Assembly: GCA_963920635.1 (NCBI GenBank)
Contig: OY987308.1
Span: 20,117,096 to 20,181,095 of the forward strand
Length of the DNA: 64,000 bases
From: Pseudeuparius sepicola
Lineage: Eukaryota; Arthropoda; Insecta; Coleoptera; Anthribidae
Direction of reading: 5' to 3'
Made by a program: the position numbers and the translations under genes. Positions within the stretch are counted from its first letter, which is position 1. Each line of letters opens with the position of its first letter. The notes beneath the pieces were generated by a model that had not been told where the DNA came from, did no database searches, and was given only the letters and a program-made list of their open reading frames with translations. This document shows, one piece after another, positions 1 through 13,200 of the stretch.

Positions 1-1838
1 AACTATTTAAAATATGTTTTTTTTTAAATAAAACTATGAGTTCTTCTGTCAAAAATACGCTATAGTATCCATCAATATGCTGTTGCGGTGTTCAGGCATA
101 CATGAGTATTTATTTGATACATCGATCAGGTCGATGATTACCGTGATAGATAGGCGGCTACAGCCAATTTCTAAAAGCAATTCAATTACCTGGTTTGTAT
201 AATATCCACACGGGCATATGAGAGATTAATTTCAACTGGAATAACGCCAGAAACCGAGGTGGAATATGTCTGTCATAATATGATGCAAAAGAATTGTCAG
301 TGGGGAGTCCTTTCGTTGTATCTGCCGATTTCGAACGTCAGAGAACGGACCACAGGTGGCAGGGTATATATCATATAACCTTTTTTCTTTCTACCATCTA
401 ATCTTCAAAATCCAATAGGTCCCCACGACGCTCGAGTAAATCCCCATTTAGCATCGTTGGCTCCCCTACTACTATAGATGCATGTCCATGTCCAACAGAA
501 GTCGATTTCTATATACGCTTTATCTTTATAATCAGATATCTTCTGTAATTACATGTCACTATCTACAATTGAAGAAAATGTTGACACGAGAATAGATTTT
601 AAACTGTTTTAACCTTTGAATAAAGAATATTGCTTCAGCATCAAGGAACTGATAAATTTAACAGCTGTCTTTCTTCTTATATACAAAATATGTTAAAGAT
701 AAATATACTATATTAGATATGTACTCAAAGTTGCCTTTATAGAAACTATTTAAAATATGTTTTTTTTTAATAAAACTATGAGTTCTTCTGTCAAAAATAC
801 GCTATAGTATCCATCAATATGCTGTTGCGGTGTTCAGGCATACATGAGTATTTATTTGATACATCGATCAGGTCGATGATTACCGTGATAGATAGGCGGC
901 TACAGCCAATTTCTAAAAGCAATTCAATTACCTGGTTTGTATAATATCCACACGGGCATATGAGAGATTAATTTCAACTGGAATAACGCCAGAAACCGAG
1001 GTGGAATATGTCTGTCATAATATGATGCAAAAGAATTGTCAGTGGGGAGTCCTTTCGTTGTATCTGCCGATTTCGAACGTCAGAGAACGGACCACAGGTG
1101 GCAGGGTATATATCATATAACCTTTTTTCTTTCTACCATCTAATCTTCAAAATCCAATAGGTCCCCACGACGCTCGAGTAAATCCCCATTTAGCATCGTT
1201 GGCTCCCCTACTACTATAGATGCATGTCCATGTCCAACAGAAGTCGATTTCCATGTACGCTTTATCTTTATAATCAGATATCTTCTGTAATGACATGTCA
1301 CTATCTAGAATTGAAGAAAATGTTGACACGAGAATAGATTTTAAACTGTTTTAACCTTTGAATAAAGAATATTGCTTCAGCATCAGAGAACTGATAAATT
1401 TAACAGCTGTCTTTCTTCTTATATACAAAATATGTTAAAGATAAATATACTATATTAGATATGTACTCGAAGTTACCTTTATAGAAACTATTTAAAATAT
1501 GTTTTTTTTAATAAATCTATGAGTTCTTCTGTCAAAAATACGCTATAGTATCCATTATATGCTGTTGCGGTGTTCAGGCATACATGAGTATTTATTTGAT
1601 ACATCGATCAGGTCGATGATTACCGTGATAGATAGGCGGCTACAGCCAATTTCTAAAAGCAATTCAATTACCTGGTTTGTATAATATCCACACGGGCATA
1701 TGAGAGATTAATTTCAACTGGAATAACGCCAGAAACCGAGGTGGAATATGTCTGTCATAATATGATGCAAAAGAATTGTCAGTGGGGAGTCCTTTCGTTG
1801 TATCTGCCGATTTCGAACGTCAGAGAACGGACCACAGC
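1..1838. repeat. 743-bp tandem repeat, about 2.5 copies
   Basis: Three head-to-tail copies start at 1, 744 and 1486 (periods 743 and 742). The third stops at about 1838, where its sequence 'ACCACAG' leaves the repeat and runs into unique DNA. The copies differ only by scattered substitutions and small indels, so the amplification is recent or homogenised. The array may continue left of the window. No long reading frame is conserved and I recognise no known satellite. It lies upstream of the first visible kugelei exon, so probably in an intron of that gene. Confidence 0.95.
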
Positions 1839-2485
1839 GTTCTGCTACCTCGACAGAGTTATTCAAGGTGCAGGAAAAGTGGCCGAGTATTGTCAAATTA
1901 ACACAAGAGAACGTGCTGGTCTAAACTCGAAATTCCACCGTGCGATTTCGTTTTTATCTTATGCCAAACTTTCCGGATGGAGGGAGAAACTTTAATGAAA
2001 TCACTCGCCCCCAATTTCAATTCCCGCGGAGAGATCGGCAAGCAGAGAGCTACTCGCTAATTAAAAATTAAATTCCAATTCATCCAAGGCGGTCGTCTCT
2101 CGCCCAGGATCCTTCTCGGGCAATTTGTTTTATTGCGGGCCTTTCGAGGGGAAGGGATAATTTTAAAGTTTCCACGGGGATTTAGTTGTTAGTAGTTCTC
2201 AGCGAAATACGATTGGCTTTTAAATGAGCTTTTTTTGGCAAATTTCTCATTAATATGGCCCAAATACCCATTCATAATATATGAGTTAACTATAATACGT
2301 ATAATCCATAAATAAGGATTACCTACCTAGTTCTAGTTTAAACCAGCGTCCATTTTAAGCCGTGTTCCTGGCTTCTGTACTAAATTCGTAGCAAAACTGA
2401 GGCAAAACATTTTCGCTTCTAATCTACCTGGTGCTGAAATTATTTTTTAGAGCTTACACCCCATGTTTTTGCTAGCACGTTACTT
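1839..2485. other. non-coding, presumed kugelei intron
   Basis: I find no gene. Around 2000-2170 the sequence becomes GC-balanced and contains clustered TAAT/ATTA motifs and no visible repeat. This could be regulatory, but nothing here proves it. Confidence 0.5.
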
Positions 2486-3481
2486 CACGTTACTCTTTAA
2501 AATAAGGGGACCCAGCATGTCACAGTCTATAACATAGGAAAAATGAAAGCCTTGAGTCTGTCGACTCCAAGGAGACCACAAGGGGGCTGATACAAGGTTA
2601 TGTTATATGTCAGTGTCCAACTGCCATCAGGTTTTATGTGACATGCCAGTGCCATAGATTCTAAAGGAGGCAAAATATTTCCCATCATAATTCACAATTT
2701 TTAACTTTTCTAACTTCCAGATACTCAGATGTGTCAATTAAAGATAATGTAGTAGTGCCAATAATTGCAACCAGATTTTTCCTCTATCACCTTTAGTAAT
2801 CCTACAATTCCAATTACGTGGGCATTACGTATAAGTAGGTAGGTTCAAAACAAATTCTATTTCGAAAATTTTAAATTATTAAGCACGTAGCTTCAGTCAG
2901 GCCTTTTTTTAAAGAGTTTTTATCTACGACTAAAAGTTTATTTTAAGTTTGTGAGGTATCTTGGGAGAGAAATAAAATTACAAAAATTTTATAATAAACA
3001 CCGAGAAAAACTACCATCATTAGAACTACTAGACTTAATCTTATTAGTCCATCCCGAAATCTGTGAATGTTCTTTGGGAAGAAAGTTCAAGTATACATAT
3101 TACAAATGGATTTAGGAACTTGGTAACAAGGTGCAATAGCGACAAATTCTTCAATAAGCAAAATCGACACTACTGACTTACCATACTTATTACTTAAATT
3201 CGTGGAAATAATTGCTGGAAATCCATTTCAACTATAAAATAAATATCTTTCATTTGACCGTTGCCACATTCTGCACTTGTATACACAAAATTGTCAAGTC
3301 TAATTTTTAGAAATCATGGAAACCATTATTAATTTTTACTAACAATAAAAGTACCTGTTATATTTATAGATTCTCCAATAAAATGGCATACTTGGCATCA
3401 CTGAGAACATTAGAATGAGGAAAGAATAAGCCTCACTTTGGAAAGTACAATGCTGGGTCCCCTTACTTTAAAGAGTCTCTG
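2486..3481 (-). mobile_element. non-autonomous hAT-type element, copy A
   Basis: About 1.0 kb, bounded by inverted termini carrying CTCTTTAAAATAAGGGGACC on the left and its complement on the right. It matches copies B (12235-13251) and C (33938-34952) over its length but is in the opposite orientation. No transposase frame is present. The outermost terminal bases are degraded and no clean target duplication is visible, so this looks like the oldest copy. Confidence 0.85.
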
Positions 3482-4151
3482 CTTCAGCACTAGCGAGCTT
3501 TCAAATTTGACAGCTATTGTTCCTCTTTACTTTTACTAATATTTATGTTACTCAATGGATTTAAGATAAGATGTAAACTTCGCATTTCCTTTTCTTCGCA
3601 TATCCCTTCAGAAACGCGGTTTTCAAATGGATTTCACCTGCCGCCGAACCGAGATCCATTAGGAAATTTCAAAGTAACCCCTACGAACGCAATTTTCTCG
3701 TTGAACAGGCGCTGAAAAGACCGGCTGAAAGCCCCGGTTGCCGTTAATTGGAAACTCCGTCTGAAAAAAATAAGTAAAACTGGGTTTAGGAAGCCGCAAA
3801 GTTGGCAAAGACACGAGCTGAACAGTGTCGTCAGTTCTTCTTGTTTCGTCTAAAAGCTTATTAGGCACGGGTAAACTTTCAGGTGTTGCCGACGCTGTTT
3901 TTGTTCTTACGTTACACTACGATAATCCAGTCTCCTTCGCCAGGCCAGGCAGCCATAACCCACTTCGGGTCAATTCCAACCGCCGGAATTACAATTATAT
4001 AAAATAGTAACACCAACCTACCCGTTTGATGGTTGGTATGATGCGTTTATAACTTACGTTTATAAATCCAATTTTCCTTTTTTATTTCCCATAATACCTA
4101 CAATGCAATATATATTAAAACATACCAAAACTTCTGTCTTCTTTGTTGCAG
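3482..4151. other. non-coding, presumed kugelei intron
   Basis: Intron sequence leading to the acceptor TTGCAG before 4152. There are short open frames on both strands but no recognisable protein. Confidence 0.6.
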
Positions 4152-4213
4152 GTGTGATTACGACAACGCCCAGGAAATTGGACAGGGAGACGCAAGACGA
4201 GCATATCCTAGAG
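4152..4213 (+). CDS. kug: kug exon: middle of a cadherin repeat
   Basis: This 62-nt exon sits alone between large introns. It is preceded by TTGCAG and followed by GTAAGT. Read with one carried-in base it gives 'GVITTPRKLDRE', the conserved strand and LDRE motif of a cadherin repeat. It ends in phase 0, exactly matching the GTG that opens the next exon at 9754, which completes the repeat with 'SDNGTPPLSS' and 'DINDNSPEF'. It is too short for an ORF search and is found by splice sites and motif. Confidence 0.88.
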
Positions 4214-7200
4214 GTAAGTTAATTATTTTAGAAAAATGTACTCGGTGCAATTTTGTTGACAGGCAGAATATGACAGTTGTAGAAATTTCAGCATAGAACC
4301 AATGAGATTGAACCATACTTGCTCTAAGCCAGGCTATTCTGTTTTTGCATATTAACCACTTCATTATGATGCTATCTATAGTTCACTAGAATTCGATTTT
4401 AAATCCCGGCTAGTTCAATCAAATATCCAATCTTTTTATTGCCAGGAATATAAGCATATCGGAACGCAATCTTAACAGAAATGGGACGGTTTCCTCTCAG
4501 GAAATTGAAGATTTATTGGCAAGAGGATATTGCTTCAGTTCTAAGAATACAGACAGTATTGAACTCAAACTACAGAGAATATAGTTTGGAAATCGGACTA
4601 CGAAGCTTGCATTCAAAAGCGAATTTCCCTTGAGCTGTACGATAATCTTTGTACTCTCCATACTTAGTACTAGCCTTGTCTAAATATATTTACGAATGAA
4701 AATAGTTATTCATCCACTGGTTAGTATGGGAAGTTCAGGAACAGATGACGCTGTAAGTCAGAAATGTTTCTTGTTTATTTTCTAACCGAGTATAGTTTTT
4801 CTGGTTGGATGCTCTCTGGTCCCCGTAACTACACCGACCTATCATTTTATGGGGATGTTGCGTAATTGTTTGGCGCTCTCTATATACACAGGTGTAGTAT
4901 ACAGGTCTAGGCTATGTAATTACTATATGCAACTACTAGCCAGAATGTTATATATCCGCGGAGATTTATTGTACAAGTCGTGCTGTCGCGATCCCGGATC
5001 CAGTGCGTGATCTTTGTATAAATCTTCATATTTATATGATTCGCGTGGATAGTACGAGTTGTGACCGTTCCATTTATAACAAAACAACTTTTCAACTTTT
5101 TATTTGAATACAAAAATTAAAATTAAAAAGTTAGTACAGTAAGTATCAGTAGAGAGTAAGTAGAGTTTCAGTGTCCGTGGCAGGGGTTTTTGTGTCGTTC
5201 CGATCCAATTTTACGGTCGCCGAGCATGGAAATTGTTTCGGGGCAAAACTAATCAAAAACAATTTAAAATTTAATAATATCTAGCGCGGGCCGGAGGGTA
5301 GGCATATCCCACCTGTATGAAATACTTTCCTTCTACCCGGCGCTTCACCTCCCGCCGTTTTGTTTTGCCGCTTCGGGCTGTTTTTCGTTTTGCGAATATA
5401 TGGCGAAGCTGTTGGTATACCGTCGAGTCGAGGAATAATAAGAGGCGCTACATCCAGCGAGTTCGAAATCTCAACGCAGAAAGATCCCGGTCAATTCACA
5501 GACAGAAATATGTCCATCTTATTGTTCCTATTATTTATTTAACGTAAGAACATCGTCATGGATTATGGTCCTTCGCATTTATAACGCTAACGCATTTTGC
5601 CACTTTGGAATATACAAAATGAAGAATAACTTTATTTTTGTGTTATATGTTGTTCTATTTTTTCCTTGAGTCGTTTCCGTCTAATTTCGAATCTCCCGCC
5701 GGGGCAAATTTAAATTTACCGCGCTAATATTGCACCGCCGCCGTGGATTAACCGACGGGCGTCAACTAATAAATCGGGAAATTAACAAAACGCCATAATT
5801 CCGCCCGGTTACGAGGTTTACGGGGCTGCATAAACCGTCGAGGTGGGGCCAATTAAGAAAACGCCGCTAGATCGGCCCAGATTGCGGCCATTACTTTAAA
5901 TTATACCCCTGGGCACCGGCGCCTCGGCTATTTTTCATTGGGCGGGGTTAATTCTGGATTTTATTTGATAAAAAAACGAGCGGAGCCTCTATTCAGACGA
6001 GGAGGTGACAAGTAAAAATGATCTAGCTGACTGTGAACGCCTACGTTGACCGATAGGCCTGTCCAAAAACCTAAAAACACAGGTTATACTGATCTGGCAG
6101 TTCTAAATGTGTAAGATCTCCACAATGACAAATCAAGTAAGCAGAAAAGGGACAGGTAGAGGCACGAGCGAATACAAATGGGATGTGATTATAATAAAAA
6201 GATATATAATAAGGGAATGAAGTAGTGGGAGGTGGTGGTGTGAAGCACGGGCAAATTGGACAGTAGAGGGGGCGCCACGCCTCCCTTGAGGGATCCCACC
6301 TATTCGATTAGAAGGGAGGACTTACTTGCGGTTAGTATCAGTCCACCGCGAAGGGTTGAACCGCTTCGATTTCGTATGGTGGCAACATCGCCTTCGTACC
6401 CATCTCTCTTATGCTTATTCGATTTCTTATTATGGGTATATTCTTACACACTGTTCGCCAGGCGATAAATTTAGCACTTCTAGATCAGTATATATTTAAG
6501 CTGTGTGAATATAAACGCGCCCTTTATTTATATTGCGATTCTTCGAAGGTTTTGAGCAGTTTTAACGGTATTTTTGGAAAATTCTTCGCATCTTGTGGAG
6601 TTTAAGAGCTTTTAAGTGTATGGTGTTGCATAATATTTCAAAGAAATTTTTATTTTTATCAAGAATTTCACAAAATTTATCTGAAAGTTCAAAATTAAAA
6701 ATATACAAAACCATAATATTTTCCCCATTTTACATACTGTTCAAATTTATTATTTTTACGAAACAAATCACAATTTGAAACTTAACAAAAGCTACAGAAA
6801 CGTGCTTTGAGGGTAATATTAAATTATGACAAATAGGCAAATGTTCAGAAAATGCTTAAATTACTTACCCATTCTCCTAAAGTACAAATATAAAATATAC
6901 CAATGTTTGCATATGACGTGTTGAAACTGCAAATTTTGACAGTACTTGTAAAAGTTTTCGATGACTTTATCACAGCCGACTCTAGGGGAAGCCCTGAAGT
7001 AGAGAAAACTGGCAACAAGGGATGCGGGTCCACGTCGCGTGCCCTGACACTGCCTGTCAGTTGATTTTACAAGAAATTTACCAGAATTAATTTGTGTAGT
7101 GCGGGTAGTGCTATCGTCGCCAGATTGCTACGACGAGGCAGTGTGTCTCTGGGCGGAAACAGACAGCCCGAAGTGCTGGCGACAGCTTTTTCATAAATTT

Positions 7201-10200
7201 ACCATATTGTTTGTCGAAAATGTACCTATCGCCACCAGGAATCGTATTTATTATAAATGCTTATACTTCTGTGTATATTTTGTTACTTGTTACTGATTTT
7301 ATTGTCTGTTAAACAAACGTACCTACTCACTTAGGTACCCAATTATTGAAACAAAGTTCACAAATGTATCTAATTATAATTAAAAGAGGGTTGATCATTT
7401 ATTACAAAAGATAAACTAAGCCAAAGTGCAGACTGCTCTATACTGCATAGACCCGTTGAACCGTCCCGCTGCGGCGTTGCCACATGTTTGTACAGAGCTT
7501 GTAAGCTTGAGAAGGTTGTGGCTTTATACTTATAAAGATTGTACAACTACAAAACTATCAAAAAACGGGTAATAATATATTGACAACATTTTTGTGTAGC
7601 GTTCCCTCTCGTGCTCAGAGGTCATAGATTATATTATTTGTTTACAACGGACTTCTAAAGGTCACCAAGTTGAATACCTGCAGGTTTACAAAGAACAATG
7701 TGCCTTTTTCAGCTCGCTACATGTATAAAACCCCTCAACAACGAAACCTTTACGTCAAAGATCGTGCCATCAATTAAAAGTCCTTTGTATTCTTCTGGGA
7801 GGGGGGATTCCTTTGAGGGCCGTATCTTTGCATGTAGTTTTATTGCTGGTGCCTTTGTTTTCTGCCAAAAATTAATCGGGGCATCGTTTCCACAAACTCG
7901 CACAACAGTAAGCCCCGGAGATTACATCCCTTAGAACTTGTATTTTCTTCCAGATCACCTTTTTGCAACCTAATACATAATAATGTTTAGAATCTAGGAA
8001 AAAATCGACGGAAAAAATCCAGAGGAAAAAATCCGTGGAAAAAAATCACGGAAAAAATCCACGGAAAAAAATCTACGGAAAAAATTCAAGGAAAAACCAG
8101 GAACAAAAATCCAGAGATAGTAATAGTATGTATCCTTTATCTGTGGTACGTGCATTTAAATAAAAAAATCCCGTTTAGAGGTGCTAAGCGTAAAATAAGA
8201 AATCGCCTGCTCGTGGTTTTTTCCTGGATTTTTTCCTTGGATTTTTTTTCATGGATTTGTATTGTTGATTTTTTCATGGATTTTTTCCGTGGATTTTTTC
8301 CCTGAATTTTTTTTTTCTGGATTTTTTTCCTGGACTTTTATTTCCGTTTACCTAATGTTTCAATAATGCTTCTACCTATATGTCTCCGTTAATCTACGGT
8401 CCATGTCAAAATAATTCGCATCGTAATTTCGTCGTTTATCCGAGAACGAAGTCGAAAAGTAGGAAGCCATTAAATCGTGTAAAACGAGAGCGGGATGGGA
8501 CCGTCACGACGTTTCTTTGATGTAGGAGGGAGGCGCTTTTCCGGGGCGGATCTCCCGGAAAATTTAAACGATGAATATGCAGATGTCACCCGCCGTCGTA
8601 GACGGTGTTCTTTTCCCGGATAATGCTACTTTGTGTTTCCTATTTTGCTGGCCTGGACGAGCTGTCCTTTTACATAAGTATGTTTGCCGTGTTCGGTACA
8701 TTCTAATTTGGTCACACATAAAACTACAAGAATTGCATTTTAGAAAAGTTCAAACGTGTAATATTATTAGAACATTTAAAAAATAATTAAGTTTAAAGAC
8801 GGGTACATCCTTTTAGGCGCGGATTTCGAAATGCAACCAAATAATACTGGCGTATTCGACAACATTCACAATTGTCGGCAGACAACAGACAGTCTGTTGT
8901 CTATGATTGTCTAATTTGAATATTGTCAGTCCAAATTAAATCAGAATCATTTTCGCGATTCGCGACTGTAATATGAACTAGACTTTAGACAATCAAGAAA
9001 TAAGTGAGCGTCTGAATTGACAATTGAAATATATAGCCTACTTATTCTGCAACTTTGAATAAAAAATCACGTTAAAGCTCTATGTGTATTATAAAATTCA
9101 AGAGGCCCCGATAAATCTGTGAAAGATTATTGTACGTTTGCTGAGATCGAGAATGCCTTTTGGATTCAAAATTTATTGGAACTTTACCTCTCGATAGTTT
9201 AAGAGAATATACTGATTCATATAATTATTATTACTCATTGATCATCATCATTAACTACGTTGGCGTTGACAGTCGAAGTAAATCTTTGAATAAATATTCC
9301 CAGGAAGAAGCCAAAGCTCTATGTGTATTATAAATACGTGTGGGACGGAAATCGCCCTGAATAGTAATCAAGTTTTGACAAAATATTTTGATATCTGATA
9401 CGGTGATAATTGTCACTGTGTGAAGATAAAAACGCGCCTTATAATGTTTTGCCTGTATGGTAGGTACTGATTTCACGAAAAATGAGGCTTTCTGCCTCGA
9501 TTAGTTTGTCGAAACAACTGAAAGGTGCGCGCCACTGTAAAAACGGAAACGGCACCATATGCAGAGACTGTCCCGGTCGAGCGTTAAGCCCAAATTTGCT
9601 CCTTCCTGGGGTTCTTTATTCAAAGTTCTGCAACAGTTAATTTTCTGCTAAGGTAATATGGACATCACAAAACAGCCGAAGGACATATCTGTTATATTAA
9701 CTGTTCTTGTGAGAAATACAAAAAGTTCGCCAACCCATTTCTTTTTGTTTCAGGTGTTGATAAGTGACAACGGTACCCCGCCTCTCTCTTCGACAACTCG
9801 AGTAGCTGTTAAAGTCGAGGACATCAACGACAACTCGCCAGAGTTCGAGCAGATCTCCTACAACGTACAGATTCCCGCTTCCGCTGACTATGACAACCCC
9901 ATGTTCCAGGTAACACATCTTTTTGATAATCCTCCTCTATTATTTACTTTCTGCCTTCATTATTTTTATTTGTCCAGTAGAAAACTTCCAGATGTCGTGT
10001 GTCAAAATGTATAATGTTGTTCTGGAAGGTTTTTATTAAACCACTTTTCCAGCCTTACCTACTTAGACTTTCACCCCAGGAAAAGATAAAGTTATATATG
10101 TATGTATGTTGCCTGTGGCAAAAATTCATCACTCCCTTCACAGATCAGTTTTTCTCAGCATTGTCCATTATAACAAACCTAAATCGCAATTATTATTAAA

Positions 10201-13200
10201 TGTAATGCAAGCAAAACACCCCAATGAAATTTATGTTATGATTGTCTCAACCCCCATCACCCCTGAATGCACAGTGCAGTATCAAAACAAGGTTAAACTC
10301 CACGTTTCCTCAACAAATACATAGCGCGAGGTTGAAACATTTTACTACCCAGTTGCAACTTCATGATATAGCTGGCGCCACAATAATAAACAATGACTCA
10401 ATGTGTGGTTTACAAGTTACAGTCAAAAACTGAAAATTGACGATTTAGCAAACAAAAATTTGGGCGAAATGGGCCTATCCGATGCAGTTTCACCCGTAAA
10501 AACTGCAAATCCGGTCGATATTTACCTTGGAAGTTTCTAAGTGTCCGTCAAGCGCACTTTTTTGAAATTCCAAAAATACTAACCTGTCCCGAAAATTTGG
10601 TTTTCCGACGTAGTTCGACCCGTAGATGTCTAAAGTAAAGGTTAGTTCGATTTCGTCCAGTCGTTTCCAAGAATTTCATATATATCAAAAACTCCAAAAT
10701 CGAGGAGCCGAATTTTCAAAAAAATTATTAGCTTGAAGCCGGTGAGCGTTTCTGAACAACAGGCTGCCATTGATGTATGTAAGTTCTTGTCATAAAACTG
10801 CTGAAGAAAAAAAATGCATACCGTTTTCGCATATCCAAGTACACTTTACATCGAATAAATCGTTTAAATGATTAAATAACATTCAATTTCAACTGTACTT
10901 GGACATGCGCAAACGGTAGTATGCCATCCTTTTTTCAGCAGTTTCATAACAAGAACTTGCTTAGATACTAGGTACTTCTCATTGGCAGCCTGTGCAGAAA
11001 CGTTATAAACAAATAATTATTAAAATACAAGCACACGTGACAATAATAGCCCTTTGGGCCCACGCTAACGTTATGCCTATGGTTTTCCGAGGAATTTTCT
11101 GTTTTGAACTTCATTATAAAACACATATCAGCCTTATTAAAATCATATCAAAACGAATATTTTTGGAATAAATGAAAACTCTGTTTTTCATATGAATAGC
11201 CCAGGATGACTCTCTGATTCATATCTTATTACTGTGCGGGAATATACGCAACATATAAAATGCCCTTTGAAAGGCATACTGAGTAAAATCACGTCCAAAA
11301 ATCTGCCACTATATCTCCCGGTCTGAGAGGATAACAGAATACAGAGAGTTCATCTTGTCAAATATGTCAAAGTAATTAATCCATTATAGGTCACTGTGGA
11401 TCTTCTTTCTCAGCTTTAAATTAATCTATAACAAATGAAGAACACCGTCTACTTCATAGTTTATCTCAACGATCTGATCGGGTGTGTTAAAAATTACGTA
11501 AAAGTTGGGCTCCATTTGACAACTTTGACAAGATAGTCTCTCTGTATTTTGGTCTTCCCCAATGACGTCAAAATCTGATGTTATTGGTCTTCCCTGTGCT
11601 TTCGATTTGACTTTGAATGCCGTTTGGGTTCGACCCGTAGATGTCGGAAATAAAGGTTAAATCCCATTTCGTCCCGTCGTTTCCGACATTTTTTTATTTA
11701 CAATCCAGACTTGTCCAAAACCTCCAAAATATGACTTCACCGACGGGTGCGCGTTTTGAACTTAGGACTGGTTGTTTGAACTGTACGTAAATCTCATTGT
11801 GGCCGCAAACTGGGTCAGAACCCATGCACTCCAACTACCCCCACGAATCCAACTCTGGCCCTCCATGAATTCGTAAATAGCAGCTTTATCCATTACACGC
11901 CACCGAGGGTTGGAGCACGTAGCACGTACAGCGGTTTCTATCTCACGTATTCGGCCTCCTTCTGTGCTGCCGACGATTTTTTCTCGTTGCCCGTATGCCT
12001 CGTATACGCAAACATGTTTGGTCAGACGAAAGCCCTTACAGACAATGCGGGTGCATACGAGCCCTGTCCCAGTGAAGCTGGCCCAACCATTCAAAGTACC
12101 AAATTTGTGAATTTATGGCGTGTTTTTGAAAATGTGTTTTTTTTTTGTTTCTTTATTATACAGATTTCAGAGAAAGAAGTTTAGTAGGCATCTCTTAAAT
12201 AAATCACAATATTTGACGTTTCGATAAGTTTAACCAGGGACCCTTTAAAGTAAGGGGACCCAGCATTATACTTTCCAAAGTGAGGCCGTTTCTTTCCCCA
12301 TTCTAATGGTCTCAATGATGCCAACTATGCCATTTTATTGGAGAATCTATGGATATAACAGGTACTTTGATTGTTAGTAAAAATTAATATGATTTCTAAA
12401 AATTAGACTTGACAATGTTCTGTCAACAAACACAGAATATGGCAAGTGCCAGATGAATCAAATTTATATTATATTTGAATTTGGCTTCCTGCAATTATTT
12501 CCAGGAATTTAAGTAAGGTAAGTCAGTGCTGATTTTGCTTATTTGAGAATTTATCGCTATTGCACCTTGTTACCAGGTTCCTCAAACCATTTGTAATATG
12601 TAGGTATAATAGGTACCTACGTACTTGAACTTTCTTCCCTTGTTGAATGTATCTACCCAAAGAACTTTCACAGATTTCGGGATGGACTAATAAGATTAGG
12701 TCTTGTACTTAGTTCCAATCATGTAGTTTTTCTCGGTGCTCATTTTTGTAATTTTATTTCTCTCCCAAGGTACCTCACAAACGTAAAATAAACTTATAGT
12801 TGTAGATAAAAACTGTTTAAAGAAAGACCTGACTGAAACTACCTGCTTAATAATTTAATATTTAGGAAATACCATTTTTGTTTTGAACTACTTACTTATA
12901 CGTAATGCCCACGTAATGGGAATTGCAGGGTTACTAAAGGTGAGACAAGAAAAATCTGGTTGCAATTATTGGGACTACTATACAGGCGGCCGCATTACCT
13001 TTAACTGACTATCTGGAAGTTTGAAAACTTAAAAATTGTGAATTATGATGGGAAATATTTTGCCTCCTTTGGAATCTATGGCACTGGCATGTCACATAAA
13101 ACTTGATGGTAGTTGGACACTGACATATATAACATAACCTTGTACCAGCCCACTTATGTGGTCTCCTTGGAGATATACTGAAAACAAGGCTTCACTTTTC

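Noticed and set aside
1741..1995. 84-codon plus-strand frame at the end of the tandem repeat
   Set aside because: It spans the junction of repeat and unique DNA, has no motif, and is not kept in the other repeat units.
10613..11687. ~60-bp direct repeats about 1 kb apart, as possible LTRs
   Set aside because: Too short and diverged, with no primer-binding site, polypurine tract or coding remnants between them.
11762..12094. Minus-strand open frame of 110 codons
   Set aside because: No recognisable motif or splice context, and its start lies across the left terminus of the Tc1 element. Length alone is not convincing.
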